From Osmia lignaria lignaria (taxonomy: Eukaryota > Arthropoda > Insecta > Hymenoptera > Megachilidae): a stretch of DNA of 64,000 bases. Positions 1-12,990 of this stretch are shown here, in pieces. The notes under the pieces were generated by a model. The model worked only from the letters and a program-made list of their open reading frames with translations, did not search any database and was not told where the DNA came from. Made by a program: the position numbers and the translations under genes. How positions within the stretch are numbered: position 1 is the stretch's first letter; every line of letters starts with the position of its first letter. The DNA lies in assembly GCF_051020975.1 (NCBI RefSeq), contig NC_135035.1, forward strand, positions 7,750,001 to 7,814,000, given 5' to 3'.

Positions 1-3000
1 ATTTCATCAACGTTTAACGATGCAAGCATGTAAAACAAGAAACCGATTACTGGAAAAGTGTGCTTTCTTGAGAAAGTCACTCGAGAATCGTTCGTCTAGA
101 AAAAAATTTTGATACAACGCGTAATCTTCTCGCTATAACGGCTTATAAGCAAGATTTTTTTAGATTTTATATTTATACTTACGAGCTTATACCACCATGG
201 ATAGATTGCGAGTTTATTATATCTGGGATCAAGAAATTTTCCACCACGAAATGTTTATACAATTTCCTCGACTTTTGCTTTGCTTCAAAATGCCATTGCC
301 TATAGAATTCCGTTCAAAATTACAGTAAAAGAGAAAGTTGCAAAGTAAATTAATCACCTTGATTGTCTTTACTCGAGTAAATTAACGTGGCCGCTGTTTG
401 CACTGATTATTCGATCTAAAGCCGAGTATTTTTCGTTGGAATACCTTTCGGATTCCTCGTAAACTTCTCAATTTCGTTGTATTAGTCTAACGAAACCGGG
501 GGTGCTCGAATTATTCGGATGAAAATCGGAGATTCTAGCTGGCGTATGCCGATGGGAAACGTTCCGATGGAACCAGCTGAGAAGCGATTATCGTGCTGGT
601 AACGATATTCCAGACGCGTTCAACTTGTATCGGTGATCAAAGTTGCCGCGTAAGAGTAACCAAGTTTACGATACAAGCACGTCGCTAATGCATACGATAT
701 CCCAAGTACAGATTAAACTTTTCGAAGCCCATTAGCGTGCGCAAAGTGAACGTCGTATCTCGGCGAAGTCAGCGGTTAAATTCACGGACGTCCGGGTCTC
801 GTGAGGATGTTCAAAACGATGGCGTAAGTGCGTCCTAAAGGGTTCGAATATAGGTACAGCCTGAATGTGTTCATGGAAATTGAAAAAAGAATAATGAAAT
901 GTTTCTTTGATAGTCAGGTATCGGATACAGAAGTTTTAACCCTCGGAGCGCGGACCATGGAGAGAGCCAAATTACACATGCCTAAGTAATTAAAAGAATA
1001 GAAAAATATTATTTTAAATAATATTACTATTGTACAAGTAACGTAAAATAGAAATCTTGAAATTTGAAAATTAACTATTTTTATTCTTTAATAATTAGAG
1101 CTTCGATACGCTTTTTCAAGGATTATACATTTTAAACTATATTTCTAACGGTAGGAAAGGGGGTAGCAGCCATCTAACGCGTTTATCGTCGATTTATCAT
1201 CACTGAAATTACAGCAGAAGTTTCGGTTAAAGTGAACAAAGTTTTCCTTCCTGCTGCTCGAACCAGAATAAGGAAACGTCTATTTGGAGTGTTTGGAAAA
1301 GTTTCAGCATCTCTAACCGTTACTTCGATGAAAGATGATGACTGCTATCCGAGCCGGACACGGTCATTCGTTATTTACCGACCATTACGCACCGACGTGA
1401 TCAAAATCTTCACTTACTTCCATTCAGAGAGCGAAATCCGTACCCAGAAGATTTTTTCTTACTTATTAAAGCATCAGTGACCTATCTTTCTCAGATCCTA
1501 TCGTGTTCAACATTTTATAGTTTAATGCAGATAACGCATCTATAAAAACTATCTCCATAAAAATTCCTGGCTCGTCAATTTTTATAGAGCATTATATTTT
1601 TATATGTATCATGCGCTCCAAAGCCTTTTTGTAACACCATGGAAACTTTCTAGTCGAACAAGTATCTAATATTTTTCTATGAAAGTTTATTATTAGAGAA
1701 TTTTCTCTAATGGACATGGGTCGTAGATATCAACGTGCATGGCTGTTTGCATGCTGCAAATTTACCCAATTAAAATGTTGATCAACTATGAACACATCGT
1801 TGCTAGATCTTTACGTATTCATGCGCAATTCGCATTAATTCGAATGAATGATTAACTCGGCTCATGTTGCGTTGCCTCTCTTCGTGGCACGAATAATCAC
1901 GCATGAATATCCAAAACTATCACGCTACTAAACTTCGTCTCGCTAAACAGAATCAATTAAAAATAATTCCTGCAGCTAATAAAATTATCTAAAATAATAA
2001 TTTCGAAATCTTATACGACAGACACCAAGTTTGGAGGATTAAACAGCAGTTCAAACCAAAGACAATTTAGAGTTTCGAATAATTCTTTAAACGAAACTTT
2101 CTCGATCGAGAAGTTAAATACGCGGATAATAAAAACTTCCACGAGAATTCAGAAGCTCGGGAGCGTTGAAAATGAACCCTTAACGCGGAGGTCAGTATAT
2201 TTCGGAGGCAAAGTTATATACTTGCCAGGGCATTCTTCTCTCTACCCATCATTGTCCTCTTCCCTTTTCTCCTATCCAGCTTCTTTTTTCTCCACACGAC
2301 TTTCACGAACGTAGAAGAGTTGCACGAGGCGCGAAGTCCCGTTAAAGCCTTCGCTTTAAAGCTTCGCAACTTTGACCGAAAGTTCGTTCGGCCGGTTCGA
2401 ACTATCGGGAAAAGGCTGGCCGCAGTATAAGCTCGACCTTTCCGATATTATTATTGCTCTAGGCGAGCCTTGTACTTTTCCGCGTCCTCGTTTTTCTTCT
2501 TTGCCTTTCTCGTTTTACTTTTCACTTACTTTCGACCCGCAGGACACGTATCGCCCCCGGCCCGCTACACCAGGCCGGAGAAATTCCCTGGTTTATTCTG
2601 TTCCGGAACGAAGTTTCCCAGACGATTCCTGAATTAATCCGCGATTTATGGTAATAGCTGTGTCAACGATGCTTTTTTCTTCCTTTTGGCTATCAAATAA
2701 ATCTGTCTCGGTTGTTAATTTATTTAATTTAACCTCCATTAAATTATCACCCAATTTAATACATTCCATCGAACCTGATCAAATATAAAAGAATGATAAA
2801 TAAAACGAATCGATGTTTCGTTTAAACGGATCAAGCTATTAAAAAGCAGTGTTTCGAACGCGGGGGAGAATCGTTGAAAATGAAGGTATCCTCACGGGTG
2901 TCGTACGCTATGCACGGTTCACACGAGTACATCCGGTCCCGCGTATAATACCGCAAAGGGTACACAGCACGAGCAGTTGGAGAAATAGGAGAACAAATAC

Positions 3001-6000
3001 CGCGGGACACGTAAACGATACACATTACGTTTCTACGTGACTGAGCTACGACTCGTGGGTGAACATCGTAGGAAACACACAGGTGTCTCTAGGATCAGCC
3101 AGTGGTCATCGTGTCGTACGAAATGGTTGAAAAAACACGAACAACCGGTATTTATTTCAATTTTATGACGACTACGAATGCTGACAATTTGTGCGAGCTC
3201 ATGGAAAAATATGTGCACGATACTTCGACTACCTACTCCGGAGCTATTCGTTTACTTTTCTGCTCGTAAAACAGAATGCGTTCAAACGGATCGAAAAATA
3301 TACAGGATTGTTTGGTTGTTTTTATAAAAGAAAATAAATGAAAAATGAAAGCTGCAGATCATGCGAATATCGTTCTTCCCTTTTCGAAAATCAATTTTTC
3401 AACCGTGTGAAGCATGGAAATTGCATACTCCGGTTGGGGGTTGCAGAGAAAAAATTTATTAGTTGATTTTCCGAAACGTGTTACATTTTTCTGCTCTCTT
3501 TTCAAATATTCTCCGGTTAATACCTTCCCGTTTGGTAGATTTTTAATGAAACATATTGATCGGAAACGAGTGGCACGTGCTTCCCTATTGATATTGCATC
3601 GATGTAATCTATTACACGATGAATTGTTTGATGTTGCAGTAATTGCTTTAATAAATTTAAAAGATATTATTCTTTTATCATTGTAACAGGTGTTTACAAT
3701 TCGCGAACAAAAGTGTGAAACTCAAAAGCTGGAAAATTTTAATGATTCAATATTCAACAATTTGAAGTTTCTAAAAATCTTGATAAAAGTAATTATCTCG
3801 CAATGTGGCAATTTCAAAATGATTCCAAGTCAGCTGAAGAAGAATTGCTTCAAGCAATTTGTTGCAAAATGTATGACGTGCAGTTTCATCCTTTCCCTTC
3901 AAAACATCCGAGGGTGGAAGGTGTTCGATCAGGAAACAAGCAAGCTTCTAGGTTGCATCGATAACGCAACTGATCCGTGATATAGACAGTCGAATCCATT
4001 CGAACAGGTTTCTATTCTCTAAAGTCTGCACCTTTCAGCAGTAGCGAAACATTTTCCTAACAATGCGAATCGCACGTGCCTTGGCTGCGTAATCGAAGAA
4101 TCGTTCGGAAGCTCGCTCCTTCTGATTCGAAACTCGTTCGAACGTTCATACCTTATACCTTCGGGATCCGGAGCATGGATTCGTGATTCCCGAGGCACGC
4201 CGGGGCATCAAGAAAGCTCGCCATCCCGAAGAGTAACCTCGGATAGGAGGTCAGGTTGGAGATGTTTAATGCAAACTCATCGATTCTCAAACCCCTCGGA
4301 CATTTTTCTCCCCTGTGCAAGCCTCTCTAAGGGCTTCTCACGAAAGATTGCGGCGAAGATTCTATGAGCGATGGCGGCTCATAAAGTCGGATGTGTGCTG
4401 CGGCCGTCTACCAGCTACCCTCTTTTGCCTTCTAAAACCACCCCTTGACCCGACAGTCGAACGACCCGGCCATTTCTTGCGGCGAATCCTCGGTGATACA
4501 TCGACCCAAGAGCGACACTCACGATTCCTGATTAGTCGTATCATTTTTTCCTATCCCCGACAAAATGTCACCCTCGTTTAAGAAGAGAAACGAACGAGAA
4601 TTTATAACACTTGTCCTCAACAAATTTTCATTCGGCATAAAAGATACTTCTCCGCGAAAGTGTCGATCCAATTTTGAATCATTCTTCCTAGCGGAACTTC
4701 GATGTCTCGGTCGCGATTGCATTTCCAAGGCAATCTTCCGGATTTCTTCGACGGTTCGTCGCTTCAATCTCGAGAAGCCAGAAAGCAATGCTCGCGAACT
4801 ATAGGGCTTCCGGTCTCGGCGCAAAACACACGACAGAACGAACGATCTTCTCGAGCATCAACTTTACAATGCAGCCAGCTCTCTTGGCACGTGCTTACGT
4901 ACACGGGCGCGAAAATCTATTCGTGTATCACAGGGATGGCCGACGGTGTGCAACTCGTTTCTCCTGGTCGCAAGCAATCTCGTGGATCGAGCAGGAAAAT
5001 ATTTACAAGGAATACCGTAGGATACTTTCTTTATCGCCGGTCGAGCACATAAAACGCGCGTGATCGAAATATATATCCAGACGACGGCCGACCAACTTCG
5101 CGGTGAATTCGAGATACGACCCGACCGCGTTTACCGCTATTCCAACACGGATATTCGTTGTCGTTTCGCGAAACGAGAATCGATGGTGAACGGATTCGCG
5201 TCGTAAACGAAAAGCTTCCGTGGCTGGCAGAGCGCGAGAACACCGACGGATCTATCTTGGCGAGAAACATTTCGGAGTTTCGAGATCACTCGCGAGAAAC
5301 AGACATTGTACGAAACCCGGGGAAAAAGATTCCTTCGCGTTTCGAGTGCATCGTCGCTTCTTCAGCTTCTTCCGTTGGCTCGAAATCTCTCCTTCCATTT
5401 TAATTTTTCTACTTTTGATTTATGAATCGTATTACCGCACTGGGATTCACGGTCCCTGTTGGCTGTTTAAAATTTTATAATAATAAGAGGCAAAGTCGAA
5501 ATACAGCTCCGTATTTTATCGCTTTTCATTGAAAAATTGAGTCTCTAAATAAGAAAAAGAGAAACAGATATCGTTCGTTAAGAGAAGAGCTACCCAGAGA
5601 GTGTGCCAAATTTTAAATCAGCCCGACCGCTCTCTGAGAATCAATAGGAAAGATTTTTACGGGCAGAAGCAAGACTTTGGAATAGTTAAAGGCGCAGACG
5701 TGCTGAATGTGCCAAGGAAGGCAGCAGACCATGAAGAAACCTCTAAGTTTGGCCATTTTTGCGCGAGTATAAGTCCAAGACGTGTCTCCTTGCCTCTTTA
5801 CTTTTCTTCTACCTTCGTTCCCTTACAATTTCACTTCCTACTATTTCTCCTCGTTTCTTCCTCGAACTAGGATTATACAATTTTCGTTCAATTCAAACAA
5901 AATCGTGATTACTTTCGCCCGGCTAAAGAAGAGAATCAATCCTCATCGGATGTACGATCTCTTTTCTTTTCATCGTCGACGACGAATCGTCTGAATGGAA

Positions 6001-9000
6001 AAAAACTTTCCCCTTAGGAAAGCCACTTAGTTCGTCCCCGTCTAACGTCACCGAAGAGGCTCCAAAAACGAAACAACTTTTCTTATCGCTCGTTTCGGTC
6101 TACATTACAAACGAACGCGCAAGAAAAAAACGGAACGTTCGTCTTCGGGGTGATCCAACTTCTACCACGAAATACGTAGAATTACGATTGGATCGGACGA
6201 TACGAAGAATCAGAACGATCTTGGGGAACAACAAAGTGTCTGTTGGTACTCTGAAATGGGCCAGGAGGAGAAGAATACGCGGACGGCAGGCCGTAGGTCG
6301 AAGGGTTTGAAGGAAATTTCCTAAGCCTGGTCGACGAAGACGTAGGTGGGTTGCTGGCAAACGAGATGCCAGGCTAGGCGGGCCGTGAATTACCGCATGC
6401 GAGGTTAAGCCTCCAGGCAAGACGGAATAGCTGCGCATTTTTACGCCGAGCGACGACCAAGGCGTCGCTCTCTTTGAGATACGCCCAAAAGAAAATGAGT
6501 AAATATAGGCGGCAGCCTCGCCGCGGTTTCGCGGCTGGCTGAAGCGTAAGCGTCTTTAGAAAATAACAACCCGAGCCCCAACCCTATACGTATACACAAC
6601 CCTCCTCGCGCCACCCTTTCATCCCTTTCAAACGTTTCTAACCGCGACTACGACGATTCCTTCTTCAACCGAAACCCTGCCTCTCCCCGCATCTCCTTTC
6701 AACCCTCTATTTTCGTCCGCTTCTTCCACGGTCCGACCGTTAAAAAAGAGCGCGTCGTTCACTTTTCTGGCTGGAAAATCTCGTTGGCACGAGAAACGGA
6801 AGCGAGGCGACCGGGTCGTTCGATGCCGAAGATAAATAGCCCGTCCTTTAAAGACCGGAACGCGATCCACGCTCGGCATCGTGGTCACTCGATGAAAAGA
6901 AGGAATGGATGTATGTACATACGTAGATAAATAAGGAATTACCGAATGCGCGGGGAGGTACTTTTTTCCGATCGTAAATAAACGCGGTGTACCTTTCAGA
7001 TCAGGCAATCGAACGGTTGTAAATCACGTTTCGCTTGTCGTCGACTGGATGCTCGCGGAATGCACCGTAAAATTCTTTACGTTTCCTACGATATTACGAC
7101 TGGAAATTTTGGAAAATAGAATTATTATTCGAGAATAAGAGGGCTGGTTTAATAACAAAGTTTAAGTAAAGTATGGAAGGAAATTTGGCAAACGTTGGAT
7201 GATAATTTCAAATTACAGCAGAGTTAGACGAAGAAGTATTAACCGTTAGAAGTTTGTTTTACCGTCTCGTGTTTACCGTGCGTGTTCTGCGGGAATTAGA
7301 AGTTGTGTGTTGGTACTGGAATCCGTGTACCAGTGCTCGCGCTTTTTCGAGATAATTTTCCCCGGTTCCTTGTGATTAAGATTACACGAGATCGCTTCAT
7401 TTTCTCGTCGGTTGTTGGTTTACTTTCCGCAAGAAAGTTACTTCGTTACAACTGCGATTAGCATGTGTATGTACGCGTGTAATGAAACCAGCCCCCGGGT
7501 ATGTTTTCCGACGGTCTTCTTGTTTTCTCGTAACAACCTTTCGTTACCAGATCCTTCTTGTTTCAAGACCTTTTATCGTTAGAACCTTAATTATTTAAAA
7601 AAAGAATTCCCAACTGTATTATGAAGAACTAAGTGTTTCAAATGGCACGTACAATTGTTAAAAACGTTTAAGGATAAGAAGACAACGCCGCGGGAGTGTA
7701 ACAGCTGTTTAATAGTCATAAATATTAACAAGGTTAATTGTTTAGAGAGTAAATGTATTCAAGCCAGTGAATACGAGGGAATGGAACACTTGGAAGAGCC
7801 ATTACCCTTTATACGCGTCAATTTACATAAAACCGCAGCCTATGAGGATCGAGACGGTCGGACTGAAAGGGTTTTCACGTCTCTTTGCCTCCTCTTTGGA
7901 TTTGAATTAATCAGCCTAATTATGCGAACATTGGATTCCCGTCCAGATTCGTAGCGGATTCAGCGTCTGCCTCGAAGATTTAAAGAACTAATCGTCGGTT
8001 TTCAGTACACAACCGGCTGTTTGTGTGCAAACTTTAAAATCCCTAAACAACCGACACTAGACGGTCCAACGTATGCTGTAAATCCAAGGCAAACTTTTCT
8101 CACGAAAGGACGAAGGTGAAAATGTTTGAACGGCTCTTCGAAGAACGAATCGATTAAACAAGCATAATTAATATTTAACCTATTAAAAGTATTTAAGAAA
8201 ATACGCGAGAAATTCTGAATTTATTTTCTGTAGAAATCTTTTACTAAAATAAAACTATATCAAATATTGAATAATTGATAATAACATCTCGTGTTTATAA
8301 TTTAAACGTTAGAAGGGTTCCTCGACGATCGCGTGCATCTAAACGTACCTTCAATCTTTCTTCAGTCAACAATCAAAAGATTCATAGTAAAAGTTATTGA
8401 AATAACTCGGTTAAATGGCAGGTCGTCGCAACGAGATGCGTGTCACCGCGACATTTGCTATCGGTGATCGTCGGTTCAAGGCAATTCCCCGCTTTACGTT
8501 GTAACCCTTTCGGATTGACGGGCTTACATTGTTAGCAGCCATCTTGCACACGAGCCGAGACAAATTAAACTAGACACAGCACCGACTGCGAATTGCTCGA
8601 GTTTCAATTTCGTTCGGATCCTTGGTATTTTTACGTAATCCGTGCACGCAAGATACGGACACGCTTTGACTTTTGATCCCAGAGAAAACCAGGGAATTGC
8701 GTTTCCACGGTGGATTTCGACTTACCGACGATTTTATTGAAAATCCACCGGCTCTTTCCTCGTCGCGTTTCCTGGAATACTAATCATTGAATTATTGAAT
8801 CACGTGTTGCGTTCTCCGAAGGAAACTCGAAGGAGGAAAACCGCAATTGCTAATAGGCGTTAACGACGAGATGAAATTATATTTAGATATATGAGACGAT
8901 GCTGCTCAAAAGCAGACCGCGCCTAAATTCCAGCAGATATTACGTGACACAAAGAAACAGCTCGGAAGGGTGGAACAAAGTGTCATTAAATTGCTGCTCG

Positions 9001-12000
9001 AACACGGTTATTACGGCGGATCCTCCCGTTTCGCGCCACGTAGCTCCGATTTCTCTGAACGGTAGCAATTAATATTCTAATCGCGCGCTCGCTACGGGCC
9101 CTTCCGTAATCGTTCGAGTCGCGAAAATCCTCGGCGCCGGAAGTTGCGAGACAAGGAACAGATTAAAGCCGTTTAAGCTGCGCGAGGATATCAGAAGATC
9201 AGGGGACCGTTGGAAAATCTCCCAGCGACGAAAGCACGGAGCTTTAATCCCTTGGCTCGTGTCGCTGCTTCTTAATTACAGTAGAAAATTTCGCGCCGGC
9301 TATAATTTCGACCGGCTAACTTGGATGATCGAAAAGTTCTCGCTGAACGTAAACGATATTTATCCCGGTTTCGGAAAGAGCCACGGGCGCCAATAAAGCT
9401 TCGTTCCCGTAACAACGCTCGGCGATTTCACCCTGGTTGCTTTAACATCTACAAAAGCGTTCGCTCGGCTACGGTTTAACGATACTCCTTTGCTAGCTTT
9501 CCCCGTACGATCAACCGTTCATCGTTCGAGGGAACTATGCAAATGCCCGGCCACGATGCAGCTAACTCCGGATACAAAGACCGAGCAAACTGGGAAATTT
9601 CCAGCTCGTTTTGTTTAGCGCGTTACACGTTTAGAAGGATCCTTTTCCGTTTCGATAGAAAATACACCGGATAAACTGAAAAGATAACGGTATCGTCCTC
9701 GGGGGACTAAAGATTCTCGCTTGAATCATTATCGAGCCCATTAAGCTTCGGTAAAGTCAGCGCAACGATGACTTGTGTGTACTTATCGCAATTCCAACTA
9801 TCTAAATAATTGCCCAGCGTCATCAAAAGCGACCGGACAGACTCAGTATTGTGTTTGATCTTCGGTATTTGCCAGGTAACGACAGACGGGCGTTGCATTG
9901 TTCCACGTTGGCCGGATTAATCATAACGGGGGCGGTAAAAGCTCGGCAGGAATTAATGTCCAGGATCAGGGGAGACGTCCGGTTTTCCACGGGACCGGAA
10001 TCGATAACGAGGCCAAACGAAACCGGATGCCAGCCTCGAGCCGGGTATTAATCATAGGTATCTTGTGTAATCTCACGAATTTCGGCGTTGCATTGGAACA
10101 GCGTAGGTAGGGTAAGAGGAATATTCCTGGCGTCATCTTCAGCTAGACTTGGCCTGATTATATCCTATCCCACCGTGGTGGACCATGAGCTAATGCACCG
10201 GCAGCGATTTATGATATTCCCTGTTAACTGCAGAACTCATTTAACGCGGTACCGAGCAAGAGGAACAGCGAGCAAAACCAACTACGTCCCTCGGGGATGT
10301 AGTTTTTGGCGCGTTCAAGACAGAAACGCTTCATCATGTTTCGAATAAATTAAACTTTCCGGAAAAACTAGATCGCGTCCTATTTCCCTTTCCATTCGGA
10401 TCGAGATAGAGATTCTAGTTTGATTTTCTTTTTTCCCGATAGAAAGGAATCACTCGACTTCAAAGATGAGTCGAAAGTAGAAAGCAACGGATCGAAGAGG
10501 ATTCAGATAGGATTCCTGGAATCAGGACGTAAGCGTTTAAGCTTCTTCCAGGTGGTAAGATCAACGTACCGAAACACGTTCACAGGCGATCCCGACCGCA
10601 CTTTTCATCCTTATACTTGAAACCTTCCATTAATATTTAGATGTCAAGACTCGTAGATATAGAAGAGCCTTTCAACATCATCCCCCTCGAAAAAGCTTCT
10701 ATATATCACAGACACGATTAATTTTTTTAAATCTACCGCATTAGCACGGATAATTTCCCAGAATAGTTTCGAAGAATAACAACGGTGAAATGAAATTTAT
10801 TTCTATAATTTCGAATGCAATAGAGAACAACGATGTTTCCAATTTATATCTGCAATTATTCTAGAGCGATCGTGTTTTACCAGGGAACGCACTACAGTCA
10901 TTACGGTTTAATTATGATAATTGTAGTAAAACATATTGCCAGATGCGGCGCGGTTCGTATCGAATAGTCCCTTGACGATTATTAGGTTCTTCATTAATTT
11001 CGTTGTCTATCTGTCACGAAACAATACACGACAGTACGTGGCACACAAGCGGAAACTCATTACCATGTAAATTCCTCTCGTATACGGTTTAATTGCGCGA
11101 GCGAAAATAAACAGATGTTCAAAAATCATTCGAACGAACGATGAGTAAGCAGCCGCGTTGTTAACAAAAGAAGAGCGATAATTTCTGCATCGATCACAAT
11201 AACGCTGTTTAACTATAAATCATAAAAATTTACAATTCGAACCTGTCGTATCACGGCGCTGATTATTTTCCACGGGATTACGTAAACGTTCCCGACACGC
11301 CAATCCCATTATTTCCGGCAACGAGCAATCAATGACTAGGAATTAAGTTCGCGAACCGTGAGTAGCCATATTTTTGCCGTACAACGAATGATGTATAATT
11401 TCCCGACAAACAATTTGCAAAAATATGCCGTAACGTTCGAAGCTTCATCCTTTTCATTATCAAGAGTTCCGATTTCATTCAGAGGCGACACCATTTCCGG
11501 GATCGGGAATAGAGATTTCGTTGCTGGGGTTTCGAAGCGTGATTCGACTTCCCAATTCGATAGCTATCGGCCATTTATTTAGCTCTCCCCTAATAAATTC
11601 GATTGTGTATAAAGTGATCTCGTCGACACGCGTCTCTGGTATTTCCTCTAAAATAAAACAATCAAACAAAATCTCCACCGTTAATTAAATCAACAAGTTT
11701 CCTCACTAACGACCAAAGTGTTGTAATTATTCTACATTATTAACCGATCATATTTCCATCAACTTTTTGTTTTGCCATAAATTACAAAACCGAACGTAAA
11801 CGACTTCATGGAAAACCCGGTAGCTTATCAACGTCAAAGAGAAACGCAGTTTCAAGGATATAAAGCATACCAAGCGATAAGAAGTAATTACTTTGTTTTC
11901 ACGATCGCTGGAAACCATATTAATTTCATTAGTATATCAGAAACGAGCGCACCTGGGTAAATTCAAACCCGATAATTAATTATTGTTATCGGTACCATTG

Positions 12001-12770
12001 CTTTTCAGCAATTGCATCCGTCGAATAAACGGAACGCGGGTTTCCCGGGCGTTGAGGATGAAATAGAGAATGACCATTTTAAGTCGCGATTATGATGATC
12101 GTTTCCTGGAAACCGTAAAATTCTTTCGGAACGATTCAACGTCCCTGTTCATGGTCGACGATCAGTGATAATAATTGCTCGAGCATCGCAACGTTATCGT
12201 CTTCCAATAACCAAGATGGGAAACACTCACGCCAAAAGTCACCTACTCGGTTCGAGGACTCGTCGCGAACATGATTTCGCGAACTTCTTAACGGCGTCGA
12301 GTGGTCGTCAAGCCAAGTCCACTTTGCCGATCATAATCTCACTGCCTTGGGTCTTGGAATACGCGAAATCGCGAGGAACGATCAAATACCCATGACGAAG
12401 CATTTTCATATGAGCTCTGTCTATTTTGGGATTTCTGAGCAAAATAATAATTTGCTGATGTTAATAATGTCCACTTCAGTCAAATTTACAGAACAGACAG
12501 ACTGGTATTCATAATTTTCAATTTCCTCTCAACAGTAACGTATGCGAAGATTTCATCAGGAATTTTTTCAATTTAACAAGAAATTTCATTTCCAGGAAAT
12601 AATTAGCATTCGTTTCAAATCATACAGGTAAATTGCGCCATGAAACTAGGTAAAACCGGTTTCGTTCGTTGAGAAAAAGATCAAGATGATTTCACCTTCT
12701 GTCACTATAGAATCCATCACCTTCCAGTTAAATAACAGCAAATCATTATAGGTGCTTACAAAATTTAATT
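1..12770. other. Noncoding stretch, no supported gene
   Basis: I see no coding region here that I can defend. Open frames are all below about 130 codons, lie in no consistent strand or frame, resemble no family, and lack paired splice signals. The base composition mixes AT-rich runs with CpG-bearing segments, as in insect intergenic or long-intron DNA. It could be intronic to a gene whose exons lie outside the window. Very short exons could have been missed. Confidence 0.6.
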
Positions 12771-12990
12771 ATTGTCACCTTGTTGCATATTCTTATAACA
12801 TAGTACGCAATAAATGAGATAGCCTTATCAGTCAACAACTTCATCGAAATTTACTTTCTGTTATTCATTATACCTTCTTCCATCTGTTGTTGTTAAATTT
12901 ATCTCAAAAATTCAGTTGTCACCATCTTGTTTCATATAATTATGACACAATAAGTAATAACTGAGATAAGCTTGTGGAAAAACATCGATA
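12771..12990. repeat. Diverged direct repeat, two arms
   Basis: Two imperfect direct copies lie at about 12771-12849 and 12914-12990. Both begin with a TTGTCACC block, continue through a TTCATAT/TGCATAT block and an 'ACACAATAAGTAATAA / GTACGCAATAAATGA' block, share GAGATA, and end near ACATCGA/TCATCGA. The offset is about 142 bases. It looks like an old local tandem duplication in noncoding DNA; no coding role is apparent. Confidence 0.4.

Noticed and set aside
8715..8800. Possible 46-base minus-strand mini-exon (CAG acceptor, GTAAGT donor)
   Set aside because: Splice motifs this short occur by chance; nothing links it to other exons.
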